Assembly (NCBI GenBank): GCA_009838915.1
Contig: VXQT01000036.1
Location: 64,323 to 128,322 of the forward strand
DNA length: 64,000 bases
Direction of reading: 5' to 3'
Source of the DNA: Chloroflexota bacterium
Lineage (GTDB): Bacteria; Chloroflexota; Dehalococcoidia; Bin125
Part shown: one piece after another, positions 40,975 through 51,188 of the stretch
Position numbering within the stretch: position 1 is the first letter of the stretch
Layout of the letters: the number at the start of each line of letters is the position of its first letter
Notes under the pieces: generated by a model
Told to the model about the DNA's origin: nothing
What the model saw: only the letters and a program-made list of their open reading frames with translations
Databases searched by the model: none
Made by a program: the position numbers and the translations under genes

Positions 40975-41286
40975 TCAGTCAACTTCGATCTGGACCTGAC
41001 CGTCGTCCACGGAGACGGCGAAGCAGCGGACCCTGCCGATCGCCGGCAGCGTGACGGCGCGGCCGTTGGTGACGTCGAAGAGTGCGCCGTGACGTGGGCA
41101 TTCGATCCGGTCGCCCTCGAGTTCGCCCTCGCCGAGCGGGCCGTCGTCGTGCGTGCAGCGGTTCTCGATGGCGTACAGATCGCCGTCCTCGACGCGGCAG
41201 AGGGCAACGCTCTGTCCACCCACCTCAACGACCCTCGCGGTCCCCGGCTCGATCTCGTCGATGCTGCCGACTTGCTCGGTGGTCAT
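40975..41286 (-). CDS. Rieske-type ferredoxin in the suf operon
   Basis: A 103-residue Rieske [2Fe-2S] protein of the NirD/BphF-like ferredoxin kind: ENRCTHDDGPLGEGELEGDRIECPRHGALFDVTNGRAV, with C-T-H and C-P-R-H ligand pairs. It overlaps the end of sufD by 4 bp (ATGA) and abuts sufS, so it is an integral member of the operon. A Rieske ferredoxin is found between sufD and sufS in some Actinobacteria and Chloroflexota. It may serve as an electron donor for cluster assembly or as a general electron carrier. Confidence 0.92.
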   Translation of the reverse strand: MTTEQVGSIDEIEPGTARVVEVGGQSVALCRVEDGDLYAIENRCTHDDGPLGEGELEGDRIECPRHGALFDVTNGRAVTLPAIGRVRCFAVSVDDGQVQIEVD

Positions 41287-42644
41287 GAGGACGACCTCGC
41301 GGGTTCGAGCTGGATTTCGACGAGCTGGTCAATCACGTCTCGCATGTGCTCATCGGGTACACCGTCGGCGATCTCGGCGAGAAAGCCGCGCACGACCATG
41401 CGCTCGGCAGTCTTGGGCGGAATGCCCCGCGCCTGGAGGTAGAAGAGCTGGTCAGGATCGACTGGACCAACGGCTGCAGCATGGGAGCACTTGACGTCGT
41501 CGGCCTCGATTTCAAGCATTGGGATCGGATCGGCGCCCGCGCCGTCGTCGAGCAGCAGGTTGCGCATCGTCTGATGGGCGCTGGTCTTCTGACCCTCCGG
41601 CTCGATGCGGATTAGGCCGTACTGCACGGCCTGCGATTCGTCGGTGAGCACGCCACGGATCAGCAAATCGCTGGTCGCGCCGACGCCCTTGTGATGCTGC
41701 CGGGTGACGTGCTCAATGTGTTGCTTGCCGTCGCCGACAAACAGACCGCGGATGTCTGCGTAGCCGCCGTTCTGCGACATGTCCATGTCGATTCGCTGCT
41801 TGTCTAGGTCGGCACCAAAGGCGGCTGTCGTCACGCGAATCGTCGCATCGCGGCCAACACGGCCTCGAGTCGTAGAAATCGCGGCGGTCTGTCGATGCCA
41901 GCGCTGCACGGAAGCGAACTGCAAATTCGCACCCGCTTCCGCAATCAGTTCCACCGAAGCGTGGATCAACGGCGCCTCACCAAGTTCCGCCCGTCGATCA
42001 TCGGCGTCGCCACCATCGATCAACGAGAGCTGCGATTCACGTTCTGCGACGACCAGCGTGTAGTGCCAGTGGTCTCCCTGCTCGACATCCTGGGTAATGA
42101 GGTAGAAGAGCGATTCGTCTATGACAGCGCCTGGAGGCGCGTAGACAAACACGCCCTGGGTCCAGAGCGCTCTGCCGAACGCGTCGTATCGGTCGCTCGG
42201 AGGACCAACCGAGCCGAGCCATTCCTGAATCAGACCGGGATGCTCGCGCGCGGCAGCCGAGAGCGGCTTGATGATCACGCCCTGGGCGCGCGCCTGGTCG
42301 GCCAGGTCGGAGGCTGCGACACGCCCGTCGATCTGGTGGACCATGCCGGCGTGCGCGTCTGGAGCAAAGACATGGGACGGAACCGATACCGGGGTGCCGT
42401 TTGAGCCGCCGGCCACACGACCAACCCTTGCACGACGCGGCAGCCGCTCTCGCGGAGTCCTGCGCCAGGATTCTTCCTGGCCCGTCCACCAGTTCATGCC
42501 TAGCGCTTGCTCGAGGCTGGCCAGGCGGAAGGCGACCAACCAGTCAGGCTCGCCCTTGGACCGACTCAGCGCCTCGACCTGCCCGCGCAACTCATCGGGC
42601 TTGATCTCCGACTCCGACGGCGCTTCCAGCGTTGCTGTGGTCAT
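41283..42644 (-). CDS. sufD: Fe-S cluster assembly protein SufD
   Basis: A 453-residue SufB/SufD-family protein. The N-terminal helices (ALSRSKGEPDWLVAFRLASLEQALGM) are followed by GVFVYAPPGAVIDESLFYLI and the beta-helix: AAISTTRGRVGRDATIRVT, then GLFVGDGKQHIEHVTRQHHKGVGATSDLLIRGVLTDES. The C-terminal DPDQLFYLQARGIPPKTAERMVVRGF has the His/Glu surface of the family (SHAAAVGPVD). SufD forms the SufBC2D scaffold with SufB and SufC. It is 49 bp after sufB. Confidence 0.94.
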   Translation of the reverse strand: MTTATLEAPSESEIKPDELRGQVEALSRSKGEPDWLVAFRLASLEQALGMNWWTGQEESWRRTPRERLPRRARVGRVAGGSNGTPVSVPSHVFAPDAHAGMVHQIDGRVAASDLADQARAQGVIIKPLSAAAREHPGLIQEWLGSVGPPSDRYDAFGRALWTQGVFVYAPPGAVIDESLFYLITQDVEQGDHWHYTLVVAERESQLSLIDGGDADDRRAELGEAPLIHASVELIAEAGANLQFASVQRWHRQTAAISTTRGRVGRDATIRVTTAAFGADLDKQRIDMDMSQNGGYADIRGLFVGDGKQHIEHVTRQHHKGVGATSDLLIRGVLTDESQAVQYGLIRIEPEGQKTSAHQTMRNLLLDDGAGADPIPMLEIEADDVKCSHAAAVGPVDPDQLFYLQARGIPPKTAERMVVRGFLAEIADGVPDEHMRDVIDQLVEIQLEPARSSS

Positions 42645-42693
42645 CGCCAGGCTTTCGTTGACTCTGATTGGTCGGCAGCGGCGGACGCGTTCG

Positions 42694-44105
<1,412 letters not shown>

Positions 44106-44109
<4 letters not shown>

Positions 44110-44873
44110 GAGGCCATCACCTCTTCCTTGGTTCGTGCCATGAATGGTTCGTAGCCGTCCCGCTCGAGGCGTTCGGCGAGACCGGCGTCGCCCGACTCGA
44201 CAATTCGTCCGTCGATCAGGACATGTACGTGGTCGGGCTGTACGTAGCGCAGGATGCGCTGGTAGTGGGTGATCAGGAGGATGGCGTTGTGGTCGGAGTG
44301 GAAGGCATTTATGCCTTCGCTGACGATTCGCAGCGCGTCGATATCGAGTCCGGAGTCGGTCTCGTCCATGACCGCGACCCTGGGCTCCAGCAGTCCGAGC
44401 TGGAGGATCTCGGCCCGCTTCTTCTCGCCGCCTGAGAAGCCATCGTTGACGTAGCGGCGGACGAACTGCTCGTCCATCTGCAACCGGCCGAGGACCTCGT
44501 TGAGGACCTGGCGAAACTCGCGCACGGGAATCTCCTCACCGCGGCGCGCGCTCATCGCGCGGCGCAGGAAGTTGATCATCGAAACCCCGGGAATGTCGGT
44601 CGGATACTGGAAGGCGAGGAAGAGGCCGAGCCGGGCGCGCTCATCGGGCGCCAATTCGACCACGCTCTCCCCTTCAAGGCGAATGTCGCCGCCGTTGATC
44701 GTGTAGCGCGGATGGCCCATCAGCGAGTTGGCCAGCGTGCTCTTGCCGGAGCCGTTGGGGCCCATGATCGCGTGGACCTCTCCGGGCTGCAGCGTGAGCG
44801 AGAGGCCATTGACGATCTGTTTGTCTTCGACAGCCACTTGCAAGGCGTCGATCTCAAAGAGTGGCGTGGTCAT
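44106..44873 (-). CDS. sufC: SUF system ATPase SufC
   Basis: A 255-residue ABC ATPase. Walker A is [20 protein letters not shown]. The ABC signature is [17 protein letters not shown] with Walker [22 protein letters not shown], and the switch His is in ILLITHYQR. The [13 protein letters not shown] form is specific to SufC. It drives conformational change of the SufBD scaffold. It overlaps sufB (ATGA) and lies 42 bp after the regulator gene. Confidence 0.96.
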
Positions 44874-44915
44874 TCACAAGTTGCTTTCTGTTGCCCGGAC
44901 GCCGGGAGACCGCCG

Positions 44916-45563
44916 TCAGACAGCCTGTTTGAACTGTGCATCAAGCGAGATAGGCTCCAGCGGCACGATGTAGACGCAGCCGTCGTCGCCCTTGGCCAGG
45001 CGCTCGGTCTGTTCGACTTCCACGCCGAGCAGTTTCTCGATCGCCAGCCGGTCCGCGTCGCAGACGCAGGAACTGGTGGTCGCGGCGCCAATGTACGGGC
45101 AGGCATTGTTGACGAGTTTGAGTTCGCGTTCGGTGCGCTGCCAGTGGTCGAGGATGCCCTCGGGGCGCAACGCGTCGACGACGGCGTTGACTCGCTGTTC
45201 GAGTGAGCCGACCGGCACCTCAGCGCGGTGGGCGGCGGCTACCTGATCGGCCAGCGCCTCGGAGATCGATGACTGTTCGACCTGAAGGCGCGCCATCTCA
45301 GTCAGCAGCCGTTCGGCAAGCTCCGAGGTGTGGTCGCGGACTGTGCGGACACCGTCATCGGTCGCTCGATAGAGGTACGAGGGCCGGCCGGGTCCACGGC
45401 GCACTGCTTCGATCTGCAGCAGGCCTTCGGCCTCGAGTCGCTCAAGGTGGCGGCGCACGGTGGCGTCTGAGACCTCCAGCTCGCGGGAGAGCTGCGCGAC
45501 GGTTGCGCCGCCCAGCTCGACGATCCGTTCCAACAGCGTGGTACGAGTTTCGCGTGGCCGCAT
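44916..45563 (-). CDS. sufR: SufR-like Fe-S-sensing transcriptional regulator
   Basis: A 215-residue DeoR/MarR-like winged-helix repressor: TRTTLLERIVELGGATVAQLSRELEVSDATVRRHLERLEAEGLLQIEAVRRGPGRPSYLY at the N-terminus. The C-terminal half has four cysteines, NNACPYIGAA, SSCVCDAD and DGCVYIV, that likely hold an Fe-S cluster as in SufR of cyanobacteria and Actinobacteria. It probably represses its own operon when clusters are abundant. Start ATG 45563 (the frame runs 32 codons further). It is the first gene of the suf operon. Confidence 0.88.
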   Translation of the reverse strand: MRPRETRTTLLERIVELGGATVAQLSRELEVSDATVRRHLERLEAEGLLQIEAVRRGPGRPSYLYRATDDGVRTVRDHTSELAERLLTEMARLQVEQSSISEALADQVAAAHRAEVPVGSLEQRVNAVVDALRPEGILDHWQRTERELKLVNNACPYIGAATTSSCVCDADRLAIEKLLGVEVEQTERLAKGDDGCVYIVPLEPISLDAQFKQAV

Positions 45564-45638
45564 GAGCGCCTCCCGCCTGTGAGATCCAGATGCCCGCGAC
45601 TCGACCGCCTGCGTCGGCTGGAGTGCGGTGCTTCCAAG

Positions 45639-45668
45639 TTTATCGCAAACGCTATGCAAATATGCAAA
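45639..45668 (-). promoter_or_regulatory. Candidate sufR/suf operon promoter with TTTGCAT repeats
   Basis: Read on the minus strand: TTGCAT (45667-45662), 17 bp, then GATAAA (45644-45639), a fair sigma-70 pair about 75 bp before the sufR ATG. It sits in the only AT-rich patch nearby. TTTGCAT occurs twice, 8 bp apart (45668-45662 and 45660-45654), overlapping the -35, a possible SufR operator. Function is inferred. Confidence 0.5.
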
Positions 45669-45788
45669 GAATCAAGAAAAAGTCAGCCGAGGTGTTGGCC
45701 GGAACACGTACCCATGGGTGCTACTGCGCTCATGCGATGCGCTGGGCGATCGACGGGACAGCTCCGCCTCTGAGACAGCCAGGCAATC

Positions 45789-46589
45789 TCACTCGTGTGA
45801 GACCGAGGCCGGCAGCGGAACCAGCATCGGCCGCTCAAGGTTGGGGTGCGATTGGAGCACGAACGCCATGCCGAAGACGGGGGCGAGCAACTCCGGTTCG
45901 AGCGCCTCATCGACCGGGCCGTAGGCGACCGTCCTGCCGCGATGCAAGACGAGCGCGGTGTCGGAATACATGGCGGCCAGGTTGAGATCGTGCAGCACCG
46001 CCACGACCGCCGCGCCTTCGGAGGCGAGCTCCTGGGCTAATTGCAGGACGAGATGCTGGTGCCGCAGGTCGAGATGCGCGGTCGGCTCGTCGATCAGCAG
46101 AATCGGCGTTTCCTGCGCGAGCACGCGGGCGAAGGTCACGCGTGACTGTTCGCCGCCGGACAGGGTGGGATACTCGCGCACGGCGTAGTCACGCGTGTCG
46201 GTCAGACCCATTGCGTAGTCGGTCAGTCGAGCGCCATGCTCGCGCTCGCCGCGTTCCCCTTCCCACGGTGCGCGGCCCATGCGCACGACCTCGCGGGCGG
46301 TGAAGAGGAACGGCAGATAGGAACTCTGCGGCATGACCGCGCGGCGTCGGGCCAACTCGCGGGAAGTAAACGACGACAACGGGCGCTCGTCGATGAAGAC
46401 GTCCCCGCTATCGAGCGGCAGGTCTCCCGAGAGCGCCTTGAGCAGGGTCGTCTTGCCGGCGCCATTGGGTCCGACCACGCCGACCAGTTCACCGCCGCGC
46501 ACACTGAGGCTGACGCCGTCGAGCAGCATCTTGTCCTCGACGCGCACGACGAGTTCATCGCCGCGGATTGCGGGCTGCACATTCGTCAC
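45789..46589 (-). CDS. Iron/heme-type ABC transporter ATPase (HmuV/FecE-like)
   Basis: A 266-residue ABC ATPase: Walker A VGPNGAGKTTLLKALSGDLP, REYPTLSGGEQSRVTFARVLAQ as signature, Walker B PILLIDEPTAHLDLRHQHLVLQLA and VVAVLHDLNLAAMYSDTALVLHRGRTVAYGP. The ELARRRAVMPQSSYLPFLFTAREVVRMGR region is characteristic of HmuV heme importers. It powers uptake with the permease and binding-protein genes just upstream (33 bp and 4 bp spacing). Substrate could be heme, siderophore or cobalamin. Confidence 0.92.
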   Translation of the reverse strand: MTNVQPAIRGDELVVRVEDKMLLDGVSLSVRGGELVGVVGPNGAGKTTLLKALSGDLPLDSGDVFIDERPLSSFTSRELARRRAVMPQSSYLPFLFTAREVVRMGRAPWEGERGEREHGARLTDYAMGLTDTRDYAVREYPTLSGGEQSRVTFARVLAQETPILLIDEPTAHLDLRHQHLVLQLAQELASEGAAVVAVLHDLNLAAMYSDTALVLHRGRTVAYGPVDEALEPELLAPVFGMAFVLQSHPNLERPMLVPLPASVSHE

Positions 46590-46622
46590 GCGCTCAGCTT
46601 ACTCCGCTGTCTGTCCCAAGGA

Positions 46623-47726
46623 CTACCAACCAGCCGACGCCAGGCTGCGACGGGCGCGGTGGATCAGGTAGAGAAAGACGGGACCGCCAATCACGGCGGT
46701 CACGACGCCAAGTGGCAACTCAGCTGGGCTGACGATCGTTCGCGCGCCGAGATCTGCGCCGAGCACCAGAATCGCCCCGGAAAGGGCGCTGCCGGGAATC
46801 AGCCGGCGGTGGTCGGGACCAACCACGAGCCTGACCAGGTGTGGCGCAACCAGACCGACGAATCCGACCACGCCTGCGACAGCGACGCCTGCGCCCGTCG
46901 CAAGCGCGGCCGCGCTGACGATGATGAACTGCGAGCGTTCAACCTTGAGTCCCAGATGCCGAGCCTCGGCGTCGCCGAGCGTGAGCAGGTTGAGCGCGCC
47001 GGTCTGGCGAATCAGGACCGCGATGGCGATCAGAATCAGAGGACCGGCGGTGATCGCGTACTCCCAGACCGAACCGCCGAGTGAGCCCAGGATCCAGTAA
47101 ACGATGTCGCGCAGCGCGCCGTCGTCCGACAGCGAGAGGATGAACGAGATGGCGGAGGCGAGCAGCGCATTGACGGCGATGCCGACCAGCAGCATCGTCG
47201 CCATCTGCACGCGGCCGGCGGAGCGTGAGAACGCGTAGATGCCGAGAGTGAAGATCAAGCCGCCGACGAACGCCACCAAGGGTTGAATGAACACCGCGGC
47301 CGAGGTGAGCCCGAGCAACACGGCCAGGGCAACAGCGAACGCCGCCCCGCTGGAAACGCCGATCAGGCTTGGGTCGGCGAGCGGATTGCGAAACACTCCC
47401 TGCAACGCCGCGCCCGAGACGCCGAGTCCGGCGCCGACCAGCGCGGCGAGGAGCAAACGCGGCAGGCGGATCGCCCAGACCACGGCCTCCTCGGCCGCGC
47501 TGTACTGGACGCCAATGTCGATGCCGACTTTTCCGAGCAGGATGGCGACGATGCGGTCGACTCCGACCTCGAATGCACCCAACCCGAGATTGGCAAGTAC
47601 GACGACTGCGAGCAATGCGACGAGCATGCCCCACGAGAGTGGGGCGCGTAACCGCGGGATCGCCCGGGCCGGTTCGTCGCTTCCGGGATCTCGTTCGCGT
47701 AGCTGCGCGAGCGGTCGAGTGACCAT
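46623..47726 (-). CDS. FecCD-family ABC permease
   Basis: A 367-residue permease with about nine or ten hydrophobic segments. Conserved FecCD stretches are AIRLPRLLLAALVGAGLGVSGAALQGVFRNPLADPSLIGVSSGAAF near the N-terminus, LGDAEARHLGLKVERSQF, and VVGFVGLVAPHLVRLVVGPDHRRLIPGSAL. It forms the membrane channel of the iron/heme-type importer. I chose ATG 47726, just after the binding-protein stop; another ATG at 47753 would overlap that gene by 23 bp. Confidence 0.93.
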   Translation of the reverse strand: MVTRPLAQLRERDPGSDEPARAIPRLRAPLSWGMLVALLAVVVLANLGLGAFEVGVDRIVAILLGKVGIDIGVQYSAAEEAVVWAIRLPRLLLAALVGAGLGVSGAALQGVFRNPLADPSLIGVSSGAAFAVALAVLLGLTSAAVFIQPLVAFVGGLIFTLGIYAFSRSAGRVQMATMLLVGIAVNALLASAISFILSLSDDGALRDIVYWILGSLGGSVWEYAITAGPLILIAIAVLIRQTGALNLLTLGDAEARHLGLKVERSQFIIVSAAALATGAGVAVAGVVGFVGLVAPHLVRLVVGPDHRRLIPGSALSGAILVLGADLGARTIVSPAELPLGVVTAVIGGPVFLYLIHRARRSLASAGW

Positions 47727-47730
47727 GGGC

Positions 47731-48906
47731 TTATCGGTCCGTGGTGGACGCATCCTGCAGCGACTGCCGGACCTCTGCCATGTAGTCGCGTAACTGCACG
47801 ATAGACTCCGCCATTCGCGGACCGAAGCCGAGCAGCAGGATGTCCTCCATGACGATCACGCGTTGATGTCTGCCGGCGGCAGTCTCGGACATGCCGGGTA
47901 TGTCAAGCAGGCCATCGAGTCCGCCGACGGCGTCGTAGCCGAGCTCCATTACGAGATAGATGTCGGGGTCGATGGCGAGCAGCGCCTCAGGGCTAAGGGG
48001 CTGCCAGCCTTCTATCCCGGCTGCTGCGCCCGCGTCCACGCCGCCTGCGGCGGTGATGATCGTCTCGGCTTCGCGGCCGGCGCCGGAAACGAGCTGGATG
48101 CCGCCGCGCCGCAGATAGACGAAGAGCACGCTGAGCGGTTCCGTGTCAACGTCGGGGCCGGGACCGGCGGCCGCGATTTCGGACTCGACGCGCTGTGCCA
48201 GGGCCTCGGCGCGCTCGGGAATGCCGAGCGCCGCTCCGACCGCGCGAATCTTGACTCCGGGCGAGTCGAGTCCGACCAGCTCCGGCAGGATCAAGACGTT
48301 AACGCCCGCCTGCTCCAGTTGCTCGACAGCTCCCGGGGGACCGGGGGCAACGATGCTGCCGCCGATCACGATGCTGGGATTGAGTGCGAGCACGCCCTCG
48401 ACGTTGAGCGCACCTGCGAACCCAACATCGGGCAGCCCCTGCGCAGCCTCAGGGAAGACGGATGAGACATCAACGCCGACGATGTAGTCCTCGACCCCCA
48501 GGGCGTAGAGAATCTCGGTGACGTCGCCGAACAGACTGACGATTCGCGTGCCTTCGGGAACCGTTTGCCCAGCGTCGGCCTGCTCCTGACTCGCGGCCGC
48601 TGAGTTGGCCTGCGACGGCTGCGCCGCCAGGCTGGGCTGCTGCGACCGCTCCGACTGTCCCTGCGAAGCCAGTTGACGAGGATTGGCCTGCACCGCTTGC
48701 TGTTCGCTCTTCGACTGGCCGGCCTGGCGGTTCTGTTGGTCTGCCGTCGCGCTCGCCGGCTGAGCGGGTTGCGCGGTCTCGGTGGGTTGTTCGGGCTGGG
48801 ACTGTCCGGCCCCTGAGACGACGGATTGCGGTTCCGGCGACGATTCGGCACACGCCAGGTTGCTGATCGCAAGGGCGACCAGAAGAGAAGCGATCGCCGC
48901 GCGCAT
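47731..48906 (-). CDS. Iron/heme-type ABC substrate-binding protein (HmuT-like)
   Basis: A 391-residue secreted binding protein. The signal is LLVALAISNLAC, with a weak lipobox (Asn at -3). A Gln/Ser/Ala-rich stalk (residues about 22-115) separates it from the class III binding fold: GTRIVSLFGDVTEILYALGVEDYIVGVDVSSVFPEAAQGLPDVGFAGALNVEGVLALNPSIVIG. This matches HmuT/ChuT. VIVMEDILLLGFGPRMAESIVQL closes the C-lobe. It delivers heme or a ferric complex. It is followed by permease and ATPase genes, and the MBL hydrolase gene is 5 bp upstream. Confidence 0.88.
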   Translation of the reverse strand: MRAAIASLLVALAISNLACAESSPEPQSVVSGAGQSQPEQPTETAQPAQPASATADQQNRQAGQSKSEQQAVQANPRQLASQGQSERSQQPSLAAQPSQANSAAASQEQADAGQTVPEGTRIVSLFGDVTEILYALGVEDYIVGVDVSSVFPEAAQGLPDVGFAGALNVEGVLALNPSIVIGGSIVAPGPPGAVEQLEQAGVNVLILPELVGLDSPGVKIRAVGAALGIPERAEALAQRVESEIAAAGPGPDVDTEPLSVLFVYLRRGGIQLVSGAGREAETIITAAGGVDAGAAAGIEGWQPLSPEALLAIDPDIYLVMELGYDAVGGLDGLLDIPGMSETAAGRHQRVIVMEDILLLGFGPRMAESIVQLRDYMAEVRQSLQDASTTDR

Positions 48907-48911
48907 CTGGG

Positions 48912-49670
48912 CTACAGCTCCACGACCGCGCCGTCGCTGGCCACCAATACCTCAGCCTCGAGCCACTTGCGGGCTTCACGGCCTGCGGCGTCGCGATCCG
49001 CGTCGTACCAGAAGTGGGTGAGCATCAACGACTGGACGCCGGCGGACGCGGCCAGTTCGGCGGCCTGGTGCGCGGTCAGATGCCCGCGCACCGGCCCGCA
49101 CTCCGGTTCATCGAGGGTCGCCTCGGCGAGCAGCAGGTCGCTGCCGGCGGCGAGGTCGCGAATGTCGTCGGACGGCGCCGTGTCGCCGGTGTAGGTCAAG
49201 CTGGCGCTGCCATCGATCCGGATCGCCCAGCCGGGGACGTAGTGGATACCACCGGCAAGCCGCGCGCTGACGCTGCAGCCGAGGTCATGAGTGCTGCCGG
49301 GCTGATACTCGCTGACCTGCCAGACGCTCGAGAAGAAGTTAGCCGGGAAGCAGACCGCTTCCAGCAGACGCTCCAGGGACTCGCCGCCTCCCGGCGGCAG
49401 ATGTAAGCGGCCACAAGGTTGGGGCAGGCCGTCCATGTCCCGGGTGACAGCAAAGCGCAGGGGGAGCAGATCGATGAAGTGATCCGCGTGCATATGCGAG
49501 ATGAAAATGTGGTCTATGGTGACGGGCGGGCATCGCGACACCAGCGTGCTGGCCACGCCATGTCCACAGTCGAGCAGAATCCTGAGTCCCGAGTCTTCGA
49601 CGAGATAGCCCGAGCTGTTGCCGCCGTTGCCCGCGCACGCCGCACCGGATCCCAGAACAGTGAGTCGCAT
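48912..49670 (-). CDS. MBL-fold metallo-hydrolase (RNase Z-like)
   Basis: A 252-residue metallo-beta-lactamase-fold protein. MRLTVLGSGAACAGNGGNSSGYLVEDSGLRILLDCGHG begins it, and the metal-binding motif is IFISHMHADHFIDLLPLRF (HxHxDH). SLTYTGDTAPSDDI supplies the bridging Asp, and LMLTHFWYDAD the last His. The layout is that of RNase Z/arylsulfatase-like MBL proteins but lacks the ELAC exosite, so the substrate is unknown. It overlaps no neighbour but is 5 bp from the binding-protein gene, likely in the same operon. Confidence 0.86.
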   Translation of the reverse strand: MRLTVLGSGAACAGNGGNSSGYLVEDSGLRILLDCGHGVASTLVSRCPPVTIDHIFISHMHADHFIDLLPLRFAVTRDMDGLPQPCGRLHLPPGGGESLERLLEAVCFPANFFSSVWQVSEYQPGSTHDLGCSVSARLAGGIHYVPGWAIRIDGSASLTYTGDTAPSDDIRDLAAGSDLLLAEATLDEPECGPVRGHLTAHQAAELAASAGVQSLMLTHFWYDADRDAAGREARKWLEAEVLVASDGAVVEL

Positions 49671-49787
49671 GCTGATTGGAATTCTCTGCCCTGATTCGGC
49701 CCGGCTGCGGCGTACGGCGCAATTGGCTCAGGCCCGACGTTCCATTCATGCTACGCACGACTCCAATGGAGCTTCAAGCAACGAGTC

Positions 49788-50018
49788 ATGACCGAGCGAG
49801 AGCCAACGCCACCTGTGACACTCTCGGAATCGCGCTGGGGGTTGTGCGCCACCTGCGAATGGGCGCGCCTGGTTCCGACGAAGCGGGGCTCCGAGTTCTT
49901 GCGCTGCACTCGATCCGAGTGCGACGCCCGCTTTCCCAGGTATCCCTCCGTTCCGGTTCGCCACTGTGCTGGTTATGCCAAACAGGGAGACCATTCGCGG
50001 TCGGAATCGGGCATATGA
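49788..50018 (+). CDS. Small cysteine-rich protein, putative metal-binding
   Basis: A 76-residue protein. The pattern GLCATCEWARLVPTKRGSEFLRC, then DARFPRYPSVPVRHCAGYA, has four cysteines (CxxC plus two later Cys) and the shape of a small family in Chloroflexota and Actinobacteria in which a G-S-x-F/Y-x-x-C and R-Y-P-x-x-P-V-x-x-C core is conserved. A zinc or Fe-S role is possible but unproven. It is followed after about 60 bp by the AI-2E-family gene. Confidence 0.72.
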   Translation: MTEREPTPPVTLSESRWGLCATCEWARLVPTKRGSEFLRCTRSECDARFPRYPSVPVRHCAGYAKQGDHSRSESGI

Positions 50019-50042
50019 TCGAGATCGCCCGCCGTCCGTTCA

Positions 50043-50059
50043 CCGGCTCGGAGAGCCGG
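50043..50059. terminator. Hairpin between small Cys-rich gene and AI-2E-family gene
   Basis: CCGGCTC-GGA-GAGCCGG, a perfect 7-bp stem, 24 bp after the stop of the upstream gene. It is followed by CGTTTCC, so the T-run is weak; it may attenuate read-through or be structural. Confidence 0.45.
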
Positions 50060-50082
50060 CGTTTCCGATCTACGTATCCGCT

Positions 50083-51168
50083 ATGAGTTCGCTCGCGCCG
50101 CGATGGCTCCAAACGATCTCGGAGGTTGCCCTCCGCGTGATTGTGGTGGCCGGATTCCTGATTCTGCTCGGTCTGGCGCTGGATCGGCTGCGGCTGATCT
50201 TCCTGCCGCTCCTGGCTGCGCTGATCCTCACCTCGGCGCTGCTGCCGGCCAAGCACATCCTGATGCGGCGGGGGATACCCAATGCGGTCGCCGCCATCGC
50301 CGTGGTGGTGGCGGGCCTGGCCGCGCTGGGCGCAATCGGCTACTTCACGGTCAGCACGTTGACGTCGGAGTTTGACGAACTCGAAGTCGACATCGAGGCA
50401 GGCTTCACCGAGGTGCTGCAATCGATCGGCGACTGGGCCGGGATCTCCGATGACGAGGTCGACCAGGCAATCGACGATGTCCTCGAAGGTGTGCGGGGCA
50501 ACGCGGACACGATCGCGGGCAGCGTCTTCTCGGGCGTTCGGTTGGCAGCCGAGGTGCTTGCCGGGATCATCCTGCTGGCCGTCTTGACGTTTCTCCTGGT
50601 CAAGGATGCCGAGTCGATCCAGCGCGGCATTGCACGGCGGCTGGGACGACGCCGCAGACGAGATTTCCTACTGCTCACGTCCGGCCTGGTCGACACGTTG
50701 GGCAAGTACTTTCGCGGCGTCACAATCGTCGCCTTCATGGATGCCGTGCTGATCGGCATCGGACTGGTGATCATCGGCATCCCGTTCGCGCTGCCATTGG
50801 CGGTGCTGACGTTCTTCGGCGCATTTATTCCGGTGATCGGGGCGGTGCTGGCCGGTCTGGCGGCGTTCCTGATTGCGCTGGCCGCCGAAGGGGTGACGGC
50901 GGCGCTGATCGTTGGCGGACTGGTGCTCGCCGTGCAGCAGATCGAGGGCAACGTGATGGCGCCGTTCATCCTCGGGCGCTCGATCTCTTTGCATCCAATG
51001 CTGGTCATCCTGGCAGTCGCCACCGGCGGCGCGCTGTGGGGGATCATGGGCGCCTTCGTCGCGGTGCCGCTGACCGCGATCGCCGTGGCGCTGCTCGACT
51101 TCTACACGATGTCGGGCCGCTTTGCCTCCCGCAAATCGCGACGAGCGGCCGCAGAAGCCGATCCGTAA
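50083..51168 (+). CDS. AI-2E family transporter (YdiK/TqsA-like)
   Basis: A 361-residue membrane protein. Hydrophobic segments near residues 12-60 and 65-95 precede a long amphipathic periplasmic stretch (SEFDELEVDIEAGFTEVLQSIGDWAG). The C-terminal half has IIGIPFALPLAVLTFFGAFIPVIGAVLAGLAAFLIALAAEG, QQIEGNVMAPFILGRSISLHPMLVILAV and GALWGIMGAFVAVPLTAIAVALLDF: the family signatures. The name derives from E. coli TqsA. Most members' real substrates are unknown, and some are Na+/H+ antiporters. ATG 50083 is the start at the first conserved helix; the frame is open 39 codons earlier. Confidence 0.9.
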   Translation: MSSLAPRWLQTISEVALRVIVVAGFLILLGLALDRLRLIFLPLLAALILTSALLPAKHILMRRGIPNAVAAIAVVVAGLAALGAIGYFTVSTLTSEFDELEVDIEAGFTEVLQSIGDWAGISDDEVDQAIDDVLEGVRGNADTIAGSVFSGVRLAAEVLAGIILLAVLTFLLVKDAESIQRGIARRLGRRRRRDFLLLTSGLVDTLGKYFRGVTIVAFMDAVLIGIGLVIIGIPFALPLAVLTFFGAFIPVIGAVLAGLAAFLIALAAEGVTAALIVGGLVLAVQQIEGNVMAPFILGRSISLHPMLVILAVATGGALWGIMGAFVAVPLTAIAVALLDFYTMSGRFASRKSRRAAAEADP

Positions 51169-51188
51169 GCCGGAGATTCGGCCCTCAG

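Noticed and set aside
40974-41228. Possible N-terminal extension of SufS
   Set aside because: The additional residues are an out-of-frame reading of the Rieske ferredoxin gene; SufS begins at ATG 40973.
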